Assembly (NCBI GenBank): GCA_964351985.1
Contig: CAYGPR010000015.1
Coordinates: 11,589-75,588, forward strand
Direction: 5' to 3'
Origin: Meishania sp964351985
GTDB taxonomy: Bacteria; Bacteroidota; Bacteroidia; Flavobacteriales; Flavobacteriaceae
DNA: 64,000 bases
The position numbers and the translations under genes were made by a program. This document shows positions 17,517 through 24,573 of the stretch, in pieces. Under the pieces are notes generated by a model. It searched no databases and was not told where the DNA came from. It saw only the letters and a program-made list of their open reading frames with translations. Every line of letters starts with the position of its first letter. The first letter of the stretch is position 1.

Positions 17517-18323
17517 CTAGTATACTAAATCCATTTGGCGGTATTGCTTTTGTATATGCAAAATTTGCACTCGGTGCCGTACTACTTCTCCAATAATAAT
17601 AATTGCGGGGTTAGCTAATTCTTGCCGTTCAACTTCATTCTCTATGGAATCGATTGTGCCGACTCCAACTTTTTCATTTTCTCGCGTTCCGTTTTGGATT
17701 ATCGCAATAGGAGTTTCAGATTTTCCTTCTTTTTTGAAAAGTTCAACAATTTGAGGAAGCTTTGACATTCCCATTAATATTACTACCGTGGCACTTGATT
17801 TGGCAGCCAATCGAACATCGTTTGACAATTTATGTTCTTTCGTAGTACCTGTAATGACCCAGAAACTTTCTGCTGAACCCCTTTTTGTCACAGGAATATT
17901 CTGAGCCGCCGGTACAGAAAGACAAGATGAAACTCCCGGCACCATGGCCACTTCCAATCCGAAGTTTGAAGCATATTCCATTTCTTCTGAACCTCGACCG
18001 AAAACAAAGGGATCTCCTCCTTTTAATCGCACTACATGGCCATGACTTTTTGCTCGGCTTACAATCAATTCATTGATTTGCTCTTGTTGGTAGGAGTAAC
18101 ACCCTCTTCGTTTTCCCACGAAGATGTGCTCTGCCTGAGGTGCATAGTCCAATAATTCGGTATCGACCAGAGCATCATATAAAACCACATCGGCATTTTG
18201 CAGGGCTTTTATCGCCTTTAGCGTAATGAGCTCAACATCGCCAGGGCCTGCACCTACCACAGTTAAGGCCCCCTTCCCGTTCCCCCTAAGGGGGAAAACT
18301 TTATTTTCGTTCTTAAATATCAT
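17517..18323 (-). CDS. cobA: uroporphyrinogen-III C-methyltransferase
   Basis: 268 residues. It methylates uroporphyrinogen III twice with SAM to give precorrin-2. Motifs: VVGAGPGDVELITLKA near residue 21, DALV, RLKGGDPFVFGRGSEE near 105 and VPGVSS after it. The start overlaps the sulfite reductase stop (ATGA), so the two are translationally linked. Odd point: the N-terminal 20 residues (KVFPLRGNGKGA) are encoded by a CCCCCTAAGGGGG-type palindromic repeat at 18274-18300, so the gene start seems to have been rebuilt from repeat DNA. The catalytic domain is intact. Confidence 0.95.
   Translation of the reverse strand: MIFKNENKVFPLRGNGKGALTVVGAGPGDVELITLKAIKALQNADVVLYDALVDTELLDYAPQAEHIFVGKRRGCYSYQQEQINELIVSRAKSHGHVVRLKGGDPFVFGRGSEEMEYASNFGLEVAMVPGVSSCLSVPAAQNIPVTKRGSAESFWVITGTTKEHKLSNDVRLAAKSSATVVILMGMSKLPQIVELFKKEGKSETPIAIIQNGTRENEKVGVGTIDSIENEVERQELANPAIIIIGEVVRHRVQILHIQKQYRQMDLVY
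18270..18300. repeat. CCCCCTAAGGGGG palindrome within the cobA 5' end
   Basis: The segment reads CCTTCCCGTTCCCCCTAAGGGGGAA on the plus strand. The core TTCCCCCTAAGGGGGAA is a palindrome. Related palindromes occur at 20421-20446, 20550-20575 and 30785-30813 around the same operons. Confidence 0.6.
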
Positions 18324-20410
18324 GCTTCCACTAATTCTTGTTTTCTAAATTTTTCTACGGATTGCAAGAATCCTTTTGCATCTTCTAAATAGCTTTTTGC
18401 GAACGCCTCGGTAGGCGCGTTTTTGTTCAACTGCAAAACCAATTCATCAAATCCGCCTGCAATTACAATTCTTCCCGAAACAATAAACTTTTCATTAAAG
18501 TCTTTAATAATACTATTATGCGTATTGACCTTCGTTTTTTCGGCTGTCAATAAAGCCTTGGCAGAATTGACCATTGAAGAATACGAATGGTAAATACTTG
18601 CAGCCCATTTTTTAGCTTCAAAAGTCTCCTCAGCATTCTGAATTTTCTCTTGACTTTCTAATAATAATGTAGCAATCAGGTCAATTACAACTCCCGCGCA
18701 CTCGCCAATACCAATTTCCTTTTTATATTTTTCAGAATTACCCCAATCGATAAAATCTTCTTGTGTTAAGTTCTCGATATCGGTCAAGGGTTTAAGAAAG
18801 TTATAGAAATAATGTTCTCCTTGTTTGGCATAATAATCCGCAAAGGGTTTTCCGTTTCCGTTGGCTTCGAAATCATTTAATATCAAACGCAATGCTTCCG
18901 GACCTCTTTTGCTGGGTACTTTTACAACTTTATCGGCAAAACGACCAATACCATTTCCATCGTTTCCGCCTCCCAATAAAACCTGAAGTGCTGGGGCAAC
19001 TAATTTATCTTTTGTGCGGATGCTCATCCCCTGAAAACCAATGTTCGCCATATTATGCTGCCCGCACGCGTTCATGCAACCACTAATTTTTATGACAACA
19101 TCGGGGTTGCTGATGTATTGTGGGTATTCGGCTTTTATGAGCCTCTCCAATTCCTCTGCAATTCCCGTACTGCTTGCGATACCCAAGTTGCACGTATCCG
19201 TACCTGGGCAGGCCGTAATGTCCAAAGCTTTATTATATCCTGCTTCTACAAAGCCCAATTTTTCTAGTTCCGTGTAGAAAAATGGAAGCAGTTCTTCTTT
19301 TATATAAGGAATCAAAATATTCTGTCTTAAAGACAATCGGATTTCTCCAGCAGCATAATTCTGAACCAAATCGGCCAATAATTTTGCTTTGTCCGTATAG
19401 AAATCGCCCAATAAAACTTTGATTCCGATAGCGACAAAACCTTCCTGTTTTTGAGGAACTATATTCGTCGATTTCCATTTGTCGAAAGCTTGCTTATCCT
19501 TGATTTCTACATTTGGAATTTCCGTTTCCGCTACCTTTATTTTTGGATAACATTCGGCATCAATAGGCCATGTTTGATATGGAATAGCCTTTTGCTCCTC
19601 CTCCAGTAATGATTTGAATCCATCAAGACCAATATCTTTCAACAAGAATTTCATACGGGCCTTCGCTCTACTTTTTCGTTCTCCATAGCGATCAAAAACG
19701 CGAATAACACCATCCATTAACGGAATGGTTTTATCCGAAGCAAGAAATTCAAACAGCACATCGGCATGGCGTGGTTGTGAACCCAATCCACCACCTAGCA
19801 TTACTTTAAAGCCTATTACTCCATTCCGAATTTTAGCGATAAAACCGAGATCGTGCATATAGGAAAGTCCCGTATCGGCATCGCTCGATGAAAAGGAAAC
19901 TTTGAATTTTCTTCCCATTTCCTGACTGATGGGATTCCGAAGAAAATATTTGAACAGTGCCTCAGCATAAGGCGAAACATCAAAAGGTTCATTGATGTCG
20001 ATACCCGCCGTTTCACTTGCTGTTACATTTCTAACCGTATTTCCGCAGGCTTCGCGAAGCGTGACTTCATCTTTTTCCAGTTGTGCCCATAACTCGGGCG
20101 TTCTATCCAGATCGACATAATGAATTTGAATATCCTGTCGTGTAGTGATATGTAAACGCCCAGTGGAATATTCATCAGAGACATCACAAATACCATGTAA
20201 TTGCCTAGAGGTCACTTTGCCATATGGTAACTTGATGCGAATCATCTGAACGCCCTGTTGCCGCTGGCCATATACACCTCGGGCCAAACGAAGGCTCCGG
20301 AATTTCTCCTCATCCAATTTTCCGTTGTGGAACTCGTTTATCTTACGTTCCAATTCGAGAATGTCTTTTTCGACAACCGGATTTTCTATTTCTGTTCTAA
20401 AACTTTGCAT
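18320..20410 (-). CDS. ferredoxin-type sulfite reductase with C-terminal HEPN-like domain
   Basis: 697 residues from the ATG at 20410 (the open frame extends to 20446 through a repeat). It reduces sulfite to sulfide with siroheme and a 4Fe-4S cluster. Two ferredoxin-like half domains (ARGVYGQRQQGVQMIRIKLPYG near 50; RLSLRQNILIPYI near 367) and cluster ligands Cys-x5-Cys in ACPGTDTC near 402 and Cys-x3-Cys in SGCMNACGQ near 443 are visible. The core ends near residue 555. The remaining 140 residues look like a HEPN helical domain: AASIYHSYSSMVNSAKALL followed by THNSIIKDFNEKFI. Nitrite reductase is the main alternative, but the cysH-D-N neighbours and siroheme genes favour sulfite. Confidence 0.9.
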   Translation of the reverse strand: MQSFRTEIENPVVEKDILELERKINEFHNGKLDEEKFRSLRLARGVYGQRQQGVQMIRIKLPYGKVTSRQLHGICDVSDEYSTGRLHITTRQDIQIHYVDLDRTPELWAQLEKDEVTLREACGNTVRNVTASETAGIDINEPFDVSPYAEALFKYFLRNPISQEMGRKFKVSFSSSDADTGLSYMHDLGFIAKIRNGVIGFKVMLGGGLGSQPRHADVLFEFLASDKTIPLMDGVIRVFDRYGERKSRAKARMKFLLKDIGLDGFKSLLEEEQKAIPYQTWPIDAECYPKIKVAETEIPNVEIKDKQAFDKWKSTNIVPQKQEGFVAIGIKVLLGDFYTDKAKLLADLVQNYAAGEIRLSLRQNILIPYIKEELLPFFYTELEKLGFVEAGYNKALDITACPGTDTCNLGIASSTGIAEELERLIKAEYPQYISNPDVVIKISGCMNACGQHNMANIGFQGMSIRTKDKLVAPALQVLLGGGNDGNGIGRFADKVVKVPSKRGPEALRLILNDFEANGNGKPFADYYAKQGEHYFYNFLKPLTDIENLTQEDFIDWGNSEKYKKEIGIGECAGVVIDLIATLLLESQEKIQNAEETFEAKKWAASIYHSYSSMVNSAKALLTAEKTKVNTHNSIIKDFNEKFIVSGRIVIAGGFDELVLQLNKNAPTEAFAKSYLEDAKGFLQSVEKFRKQELVEA

Positions 20411-20420
20411 AAGCCCCACC

Positions 20421-20446
20421 CGACCTCCCCCATGGGGGAGGAGCAC
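20421..20446. repeat. CTCCCCCATGGGGGAG palindrome before the sulfite reductase gene
   Basis: CCTCCCCCATGGGGGAGG is a near-perfect 18-base palindrome, a member of the same G/C-run palindrome family as the copies at 18270 and 30785. It lies just upstream of the chosen start at 20410. Confidence 0.6.
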
Positions 20447-20487
20447 TTTACTGGGTATTATTAAATTACTATTAATTTATATTAATC

Positions 20488-20502
20488 CTATCGGATATAT
20501 AG
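20488..20502. promoter_or_regulatory. CTAT-N7-ATAG dyad, copy C (between cysN and the sulfite reductase)
   Basis: Minus strand CTATATATCCGATAG. It shares the dyad arms and flanking GGATTA with the two copies upstream of the operon. Proposed operator for the neighbouring Rrf2 regulator; it would allow separate control of the sulfite reductase-siroheme half of the operon. Confidence 0.5.
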
Positions 20503-20572
20503 ATATTAAAATTATTCTTTATTATGAACTTACACCACTAACAGTTCATTCCCCCTTAGGGGGTTAGGGGGC

Positions 20573-21820
20573 TTATTGAATAAACCCAGCCCCTACGGTA
20601 CTATTCGATTGTGTATCTATCAAAATAAACGAACCATTTGTTCTATGACTCTTGAACTTATCATAAAAAATCGGCTTGTTCAATTTAAACGTTACTTGGG
20701 CAATATCGTTCATGCCTAACCCGTCAACATTTTCTTCAATTCCTGAATAATCGGGATTTATCTTATGATGAACGTTATCGACTTTGGCCAGCACTTTATT
20801 GATTCCGTGTTGTACGACATATTTTTTTCCTGCCGTCAATTTTTCGGAATCCATCCAAGAAATAGTAGCTGTGAATTGTTTTTCTATAGTTGGCAAATCT
20901 CCAGCCTTGACCAACATATCGCCCCTACTCAAGTTGATTTCATCCTCCAAGGTTATGGTAACCGATGACCTTCTCGCCGCCGTCTTGTACTTCTTATCGT
21001 AAAAAAAGATGTCCTTGATCTTTGATTTCGTTTGCGATGGTAGCGCAACGACCTCATCGCCAACACTCAGTTCGCCACCATACACCTTTCCGGCAAATCC
21101 ACGGAAATCATGATGCTCTTCCGTTTTTGGCCGGATAACATATTGCACTGGAAATCTAGGCGTACCTACATTTGACACAGCGGCCAAATCCAGACCTTCC
21201 AAGTATTCCAACAATGTCTCCCCCTCATACCAAGGTGTATTTTCCGATTTGTTGACCACATTATCCCCCTTCAACGCACTAACAGGGATAAAGGTTATTT
21301 TCTGATCTTCGTAATCGCGTTTGGCCATCAACTTTTCGAAATCGGCCTTGATCTCGTTATATCTTTCCTCCGAAAAATCCACAAGATCCATTTTGTTTAT
21401 GGCAACGACCACTTCTTTAACTCGCAAAAGATTATTGATGAAAAAGTGACGATTCGTTTGTTCGATAACTCCTTTTCTAGCGTCAATCAAAATAATCGCT
21501 GCCTGTGAAGTCGAAGCGCCCGTTACCATATTTCTGGTGTACTCCACATGTCCGGGAGTGTCCGCTATAATATAACTTTTTGTATTGGTCGAAAAATAGA
21601 TATGGGCCACATCGATAGTAATACCCTGTTCACGTTCGGCCACTAATCCATCAGTTGCTAAAGAGAAGTCTAGGTAATCATACCCGTTCTTTTTACTCGT
21701 TTTTTCGATGGCCTCCAATTTATCGGTGGTCAAAGATTTTGTATCGTACAGCAATCTACCGATTAAGGTACTTTTACCGTCGTCTACACTACCTGCCGTT
21801 GCTATTTTTAGTACTTCCAC
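20573..21820 (-). CDS. cysN: sulfate adenylyltransferase subunit 1 (GTPase)
   Basis: 415 residues. An EF-Tu-like GTPase that drives APS synthesis by CysD. G motifs are visible: GSVDDGKSTLIGRLLYD near residue 10, DTPGHVEYTRNM near 90 and NKMDLVDF near 145. Length equals the stand-alone subunit, and there is no fused APS kinase domain at the C-terminus. It is separated from cysD by an 84-base gap that holds an inverted repeat, and from the sulfite reductase gene by 162 bases containing a dyad and a palindromic repeat. Confidence 0.96.
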   Translation of the reverse strand: MEVLKIATAGSVDDGKSTLIGRLLYDTKSLTTDKLEAIEKTSKKNGYDYLDFSLATDGLVAEREQGITIDVAHIYFSTNTKSYIIADTPGHVEYTRNMVTGASTSQAAIILIDARKGVIEQTNRHFFINNLLRVKEVVVAINKMDLVDFSEERYNEIKADFEKLMAKRDYEDQKITFIPVSALKGDNVVNKSENTPWYEGETLLEYLEGLDLAAVSNVGTPRFPVQYVIRPKTEEHHDFRGFAGKVYGGELSVGDEVVALPSQTKSKIKDIFFYDKKYKTAARRSSVTITLEDEINLSRGDMLVKAGDLPTIEKQFTATISWMDSEKLTAGKKYVVQHGINKVLAKVDNVHHKINPDYSGIEENVDGLGMNDIAQVTFKLNKPIFYDKFKSHRTNGSFILIDTQSNSTVGAGFIQ

Positions 21821-21826
21821 TTTAGT

Positions 21827-21900
21827 TGTTCGTTGATGGTTGATGGTTGTCGGTTAGCTATTTTCGTTTTCCTATCAACGAACAACCGACAACTGTCAAC
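21827..21900. repeat. inverted repeat in the cysD-cysN gap
   Basis: GTTGTTCGTTGAT near 21832 and ATCAACGAACAAC near 21875 are 13-base inverted arms, each followed by GTTGTCGGTT-type words. It resembles the other small non-coding repeats of the window and could fold in the operon mRNA. Confidence 0.6.
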
Positions 21901-21904
21901 TATA

Positions 21905-22807
21905 TTAAAAGTATCCTTGTTGTTTTCTTTTTTCCATGGCCGCCTCTGAGCGCTTGTCATCAATACGAGCACCTCTCTCCGAAATTGTGGAATCGCGTAT
22001 TTCTTGTACCACTGATTCGATATCGGCTGCTTCTGAAAATACAGCTGCCGTACAACTCATATCTCCCACTGTTCTAAAGCGCACCATTCTTTCCAATACT
22101 TCTTCATCCTCTTCTTGGAAGACGTATTCGGAATGTGACCAAATCAAGCCATCCCTTAGAAATACCTTTCTTTTATGTGCGAAATAAATCGATGGAATCT
22201 CGATTTGTTCTTTTTCGATATAAGACCAAACGTCCAACTCTGTCCAATTTGAAATTGGAAAAACCCGGACGTTTTGTCCCAGTTCGATTTCGCCGTTCAG
22301 CATATCGAATAATTCGGGCCGTTGGTTTCTTTCATCCCATTGACCGAAGTCGTCACGGACTGAAAAAATACGTTCTTTGGCACGGGCTTTTTCCTCGTCG
22401 CGTCTTGCCCCTCCAATGCACGCATCGAATTTAAACTCTTCGATAGCATCTAAAAGTGTTGTTGTTTGCAGGGAATTTCGGCTGGAATACTTTCCTGATT
22501 CTTCCTTCACCTTTCCTTGATCGATGGAATCTTGAACATTTCTTACAATCAGTTCAAGTCCCAATTCCTCCACCAATCTATCACGGAATTCGATAGTTTC
22601 CGGAAAATTATGCCCGGTATCAATATGCATCAGCGGAAACGGAATCTTAGCCGGCCAAAAGGCTTTTTGCGCCAATCGAACAAGGGTAATAGAATCTTTT
22701 CCACCGGAAAAAAGCAACACTGGTTTTTCAAACTGCGCCGCTACTTCCCTAAAGATGTAGATCGCTTCGTTTTCCAATGCATTTATATGTGCTGTGCTCT
22801 TGCTCAT
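21905..22807 (-). CDS. cysD: sulfate adenylyltransferase subunit 2
   Basis: 300 residues, normal CysD length. It adenylates sulfate to APS with ATP. The PP-loop LLFSGGKDSITLVRLA lies near residue 31. Other family segments: MHIDTGHNFPETIEFRD near 60, CIGGARRDEEKARAKER near 132 and the C-terminal ERGARIDDKRSEAAMEKRK. It lies 11 bases after cysH and partners with CysN encoded downstream. Confidence 0.97.
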   Translation of the reverse strand: MSKSTAHINALENEAIYIFREVAAQFEKPVLLFSGGKDSITLVRLAQKAFWPAKIPFPLMHIDTGHNFPETIEFRDRLVEELGLELIVRNVQDSIDQGKVKEESGKYSSRNSLQTTTLLDAIEEFKFDACIGGARRDEEKARAKERIFSVRDDFGQWDERNQRPELFDMLNGEIELGQNVRVFPISNWTELDVWSYIEKEQIEIPSIYFAHKRKVFLRDGLIWSHSEYVFQEEDEEVLERMVRFRTVGDMSCTAAVFSEAADIESVVQEIRDSTISERGARIDDKRSEAAMEKRKQQGYF

Positions 22808-22818
22808 TGTAAATTAAT

Positions 22819-23442
22819 TTAAGTATGCAATCCGCATTCCCTATTCTCCAATACTTTGGTCGGGTCAAAATATTTGTGTTCGTTGGGCAGGTTTCTTTCC
22901 CTTAAATAAACGTCAAGTTGTGTATCGCTCCAATGATAAAACGGACTCACTTTAAGTACTCCGTCTTTGCTTAGGCTCAAAATATCCAACGAATCACGCA
23001 AGGGGGTTTGCCCTTTTCTCAGGTTTGTAAACCAAACATCGGGTTTGTGCACATCCATAGCTCTTCTAAATGGTTCTAATTTTACTTGTTCAGTGAACTC
23101 TGCATGCTTTGGGTCTTCGATGTTTGGAATTCCCATTACCATATCGCGATACGCGGTCGTTTGCTTTGGCACATATAGGTCAATATTTAATTGCAATCGT
23201 TGAATCAAATATTTGGCATGTTTGTATGTATTTGGAGTATTGTAACCAGTATCACACCAAATCACCGAAATGTCTTTTTTTACTTCCACAACCGCATTAA
23301 GTATCGCCACTTCATACGGACGAAAATTAGTCGTAACCACCGGATGTCCGGAGCGTTTGATTGCCCACGAAATGATTTCTTCGGGTGGAATACCCTTGAA
23401 TTGAATGTTCAGTTTTGCGATTTGTTCTAGTGTAAAGGCCAT
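22819..23442 (-). CDS. cysH: phosphoadenylyl-sulfate reductase (thioredoxin-dependent type)
   Basis: 207 residues. It reduces activated sulfate to sulfite. The PP-loop-like fold segment VIWCDTGYNTPNTYKHA lies near residue 60, and the C-terminal ECGLHT carries the single catalytic Cys. The paired CC...CxxC cysteines that hold the 4Fe-4S cluster of APS reductases are absent, so PAPS is the expected substrate. No APS kinase (cysC) is present in the window, and CysN carries no kinase domain, so PAPS must come from an enzyme encoded elsewhere, or the substrate preference differs. It lies 11 bases after DUF2061. Confidence 0.92.
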   Translation of the reverse strand: MAFTLEQIAKLNIQFKGIPPEEIISWAIKRSGHPVVTTNFRPYEVAILNAVVEVKKDISVIWCDTGYNTPNTYKHAKYLIQRLQLNIDLYVPKQTTAYRDMVMGIPNIEDPKHAEFTEQVKLEPFRRAMDVHKPDVWFTNLRKGQTPLRDSLDILSLSKDGVLKVSPFYHWSDTQLDVYLRERNLPNEHKYFDPTKVLENRECGLHT

Positions 23443-23452
23443 AATCTATGTT

Positions 23453-23716
23453 TTATTTTCCCCAACTGATTTTGTTCCAAAGACGCTCATGAAAGAAATA
23501 CAAGAACATTTTTGTTATAAAGTCGATAGATGCAATAGAAGCAGCAATGGCTACCTCGCCCGTAAGCAAATAGGATATCAATAAAGTATCTAAAGTTCCG
23601 ATTACCCTCCAACTTACTGCTTTTGCAACACTGCGAATGGGTTTTTCCGATTTCCTATCGGATTCGTATTTAGTTTTGGATTCTTTTTTGCTTAGAACTA
23701 ATTGGTCAACGATCAT
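23453..23716 (-). CDS. DUF2061 small membrane protein
   Basis: 87 residues. It matches DUF2061: KAVSWRVIGTLDTLLISYLLTG (about 33-54) as the first helix region, a second helix around AIAASIASIDFITKMFLYFFHERLW, and the family ending HERLW. It is the first gene of the sulfate-assimilation operon, 11 bases upstream of cysH, a position where this family is often found in Bacteroidota. The function is not known; a link to sulfate or sulfite handling at the membrane is inference from position. Confidence 0.85.
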   Translation of the reverse strand: MIVDQLVLSKKESKTKYESDRKSEKPIRSVAKAVSWRVIGTLDTLLISYLLTGEVAIAASIASIDFITKMFLYFFHERLWNKISWGK

Positions 23717-23742
23717 TGAAAAACTATATTAATCTAATTATC

Positions 23743-23757
23743 CTATCAATTTAATAG
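23743..23757. promoter_or_regulatory. CTAT-N7-ATAG dyad, copy B, over the sulfate operon start
   Basis: Minus strand CTATTAAATTGATAG, followed by GATAATTAG. It lies 7 bases downstream of a TATGTTTG -7 element, so it covers the expected transcription start, a position suited to repression. Almost identical to copy A. Confidence 0.6.
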
Positions 23758-23763
23758 AGTAAA

Positions 23764-23771
23764 CAAACATA
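23764..23771 (-). promoter_or_regulatory. -7 promoter element of the sulfate-assimilation operon
   Basis: Minus strand TATGTTTG fits TAnnTTTG exactly and lies about 48 bases upstream of the DUF2061 start. No clear TTG -33 box was found at the ideal distance, which is consistent with an activated or weak promoter. Confidence 0.55.
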
Positions 23772-23823
23772 AAACAAAATTATTGTTTGTGAACAGGGTT
23801 TTAAGATTATCTTTACAATAATC

Positions 23824-23838
23824 CTATGGATTTAATAG
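23824..23838. promoter_or_regulatory. CTAT-N7-ATAG dyad, copy A, upstream of the sulfate operon promoter
   Basis: Minus strand CTATTAAATCCATAG, flanked by GGATTATTG. It is 81 bases from copy B and about 55 bases upstream of the -7 element. Two such matched sites around one promoter, next to an Rrf2 gene, suggest cooperative binding or looping. Confidence 0.55.
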
Positions 23839-23917
23839 ATTAATAAAATTTAGCATGGTAAATTATTGATTATTCATGAATGTTTTGAAAATAATGGAAG
23901 AAAGAGAAGATTCACGG

Positions 23918-23966
23918 GTTCGCTTGGCGGTAGTGGTTTCGGCTCCGCTCAGCCACCGTTTGGAAT
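23918..23966. repeat. REP-like palindrome containing TTCGGCTCCGCTCAG
   Basis: GGTAGTGGTTTCGGCTCCGC, then TCAGCCACC, folds through GGTGG/CCACC arms. The 15-base word TTCGGCTCCGCTCAG (23938-23952) recurs inverted at 40098-40112. It sits just after the Rrf2 gene stop and might serve as its 3' hairpin. Confidence 0.6.
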
Positions 23967-23972
23967 AGCATA

Positions 23973-24383
23973 CTAGATAACCAAATCTGCAAGGGTATTG
24001 TTCCTATATACCGCTAAATTGGCATCCCTGACCTTAAGCATCAGTTTATTGACCGAACAGGTATTCTCGTCGGGGCAGTCATCGCATTTTTCGTAGAAAT
24101 TCAAACTGACGCATGGCACCATGGCAATGGGACCTTCGAGAATGCGCATCACATCGGTCATCAAGATTTCATCGGCGTTCTTAATGAGGTAGTAGCCCCC
24201 ACCCTTTCCCTTTTTTGAGCCAAGGAATCCGGTTTTTCTGAGGGACAATAAAATACTCTCCAAGAACTTTTGGGAAATGTTCTCCGCCTTGGCGATTTCG
24301 GCAATCTGTACGGGGGTATTATCTTTTTGGGAAGCCAAATAGGTCAGCGCTTTTAGGCCGTATTTCGTCTTTTTGGAAAGCAT
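23973..24383 (-). CDS. Rrf2-family transcriptional regulator
   Basis: 136 residues from the ATG at 24383; the open frame extends to 24455, but MLSKKTKYGLKALTYLA is the family start. A winged helix (VQIAEIAKAENISQKFLESILLSLRKTGFL, about 30-60) with the basic wing SKKGKGGGYYL is followed by a cysteine-rich region: VPCVSLNFYEKCDDCPDENTC near 95-115. Four Cys in this spacing suit an iron-sulfur cluster or thiol switch, as in IscR and NsrR; CymR in Bacillus controls cysteine metabolism. Placement upstream of the sulfate operon, plus a dyad repeated at its promoter, makes it the likely regulator of sulfur assimilation. The target is inferred. Confidence 0.9.
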   Translation of the reverse strand: MLSKKTKYGLKALTYLASQKDNTPVQIAEIAKAENISQKFLESILLSLRKTGFLGSKKGKGGGYYLIKNADEILMTDVMRILEGPIAMVPCVSLNFYEKCDDCPDENTCSVNKLMLKVRDANLAVYRNNTLADLVI

Positions 24384-24573
24384 GTCGCTAAGATAGGGAA
24401 AAAAGTGGGCAGTAAGCAGTGGTAGTGGGCAGTTCGGTTTGCTACAAGATGACACCTATATTTCTATTTGGTCTTTAAGACACCAACTGAAAAAGCGTTA
24501 ATTTGGTCTTTTATGATTTAGGAATAAAAATCTACAAAACGATTTTATCAAAGTGTTATCCTCATTAAACAAA

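Noticed and set aside
23635..23675. CCTATCGGATTCG inside the DUF2061 gene as a fourth dyad copy
   Set aside because: It lacks the second CTAT/ATAG arm at 7-base spacing, so it is only a partial word match within coding DNA.
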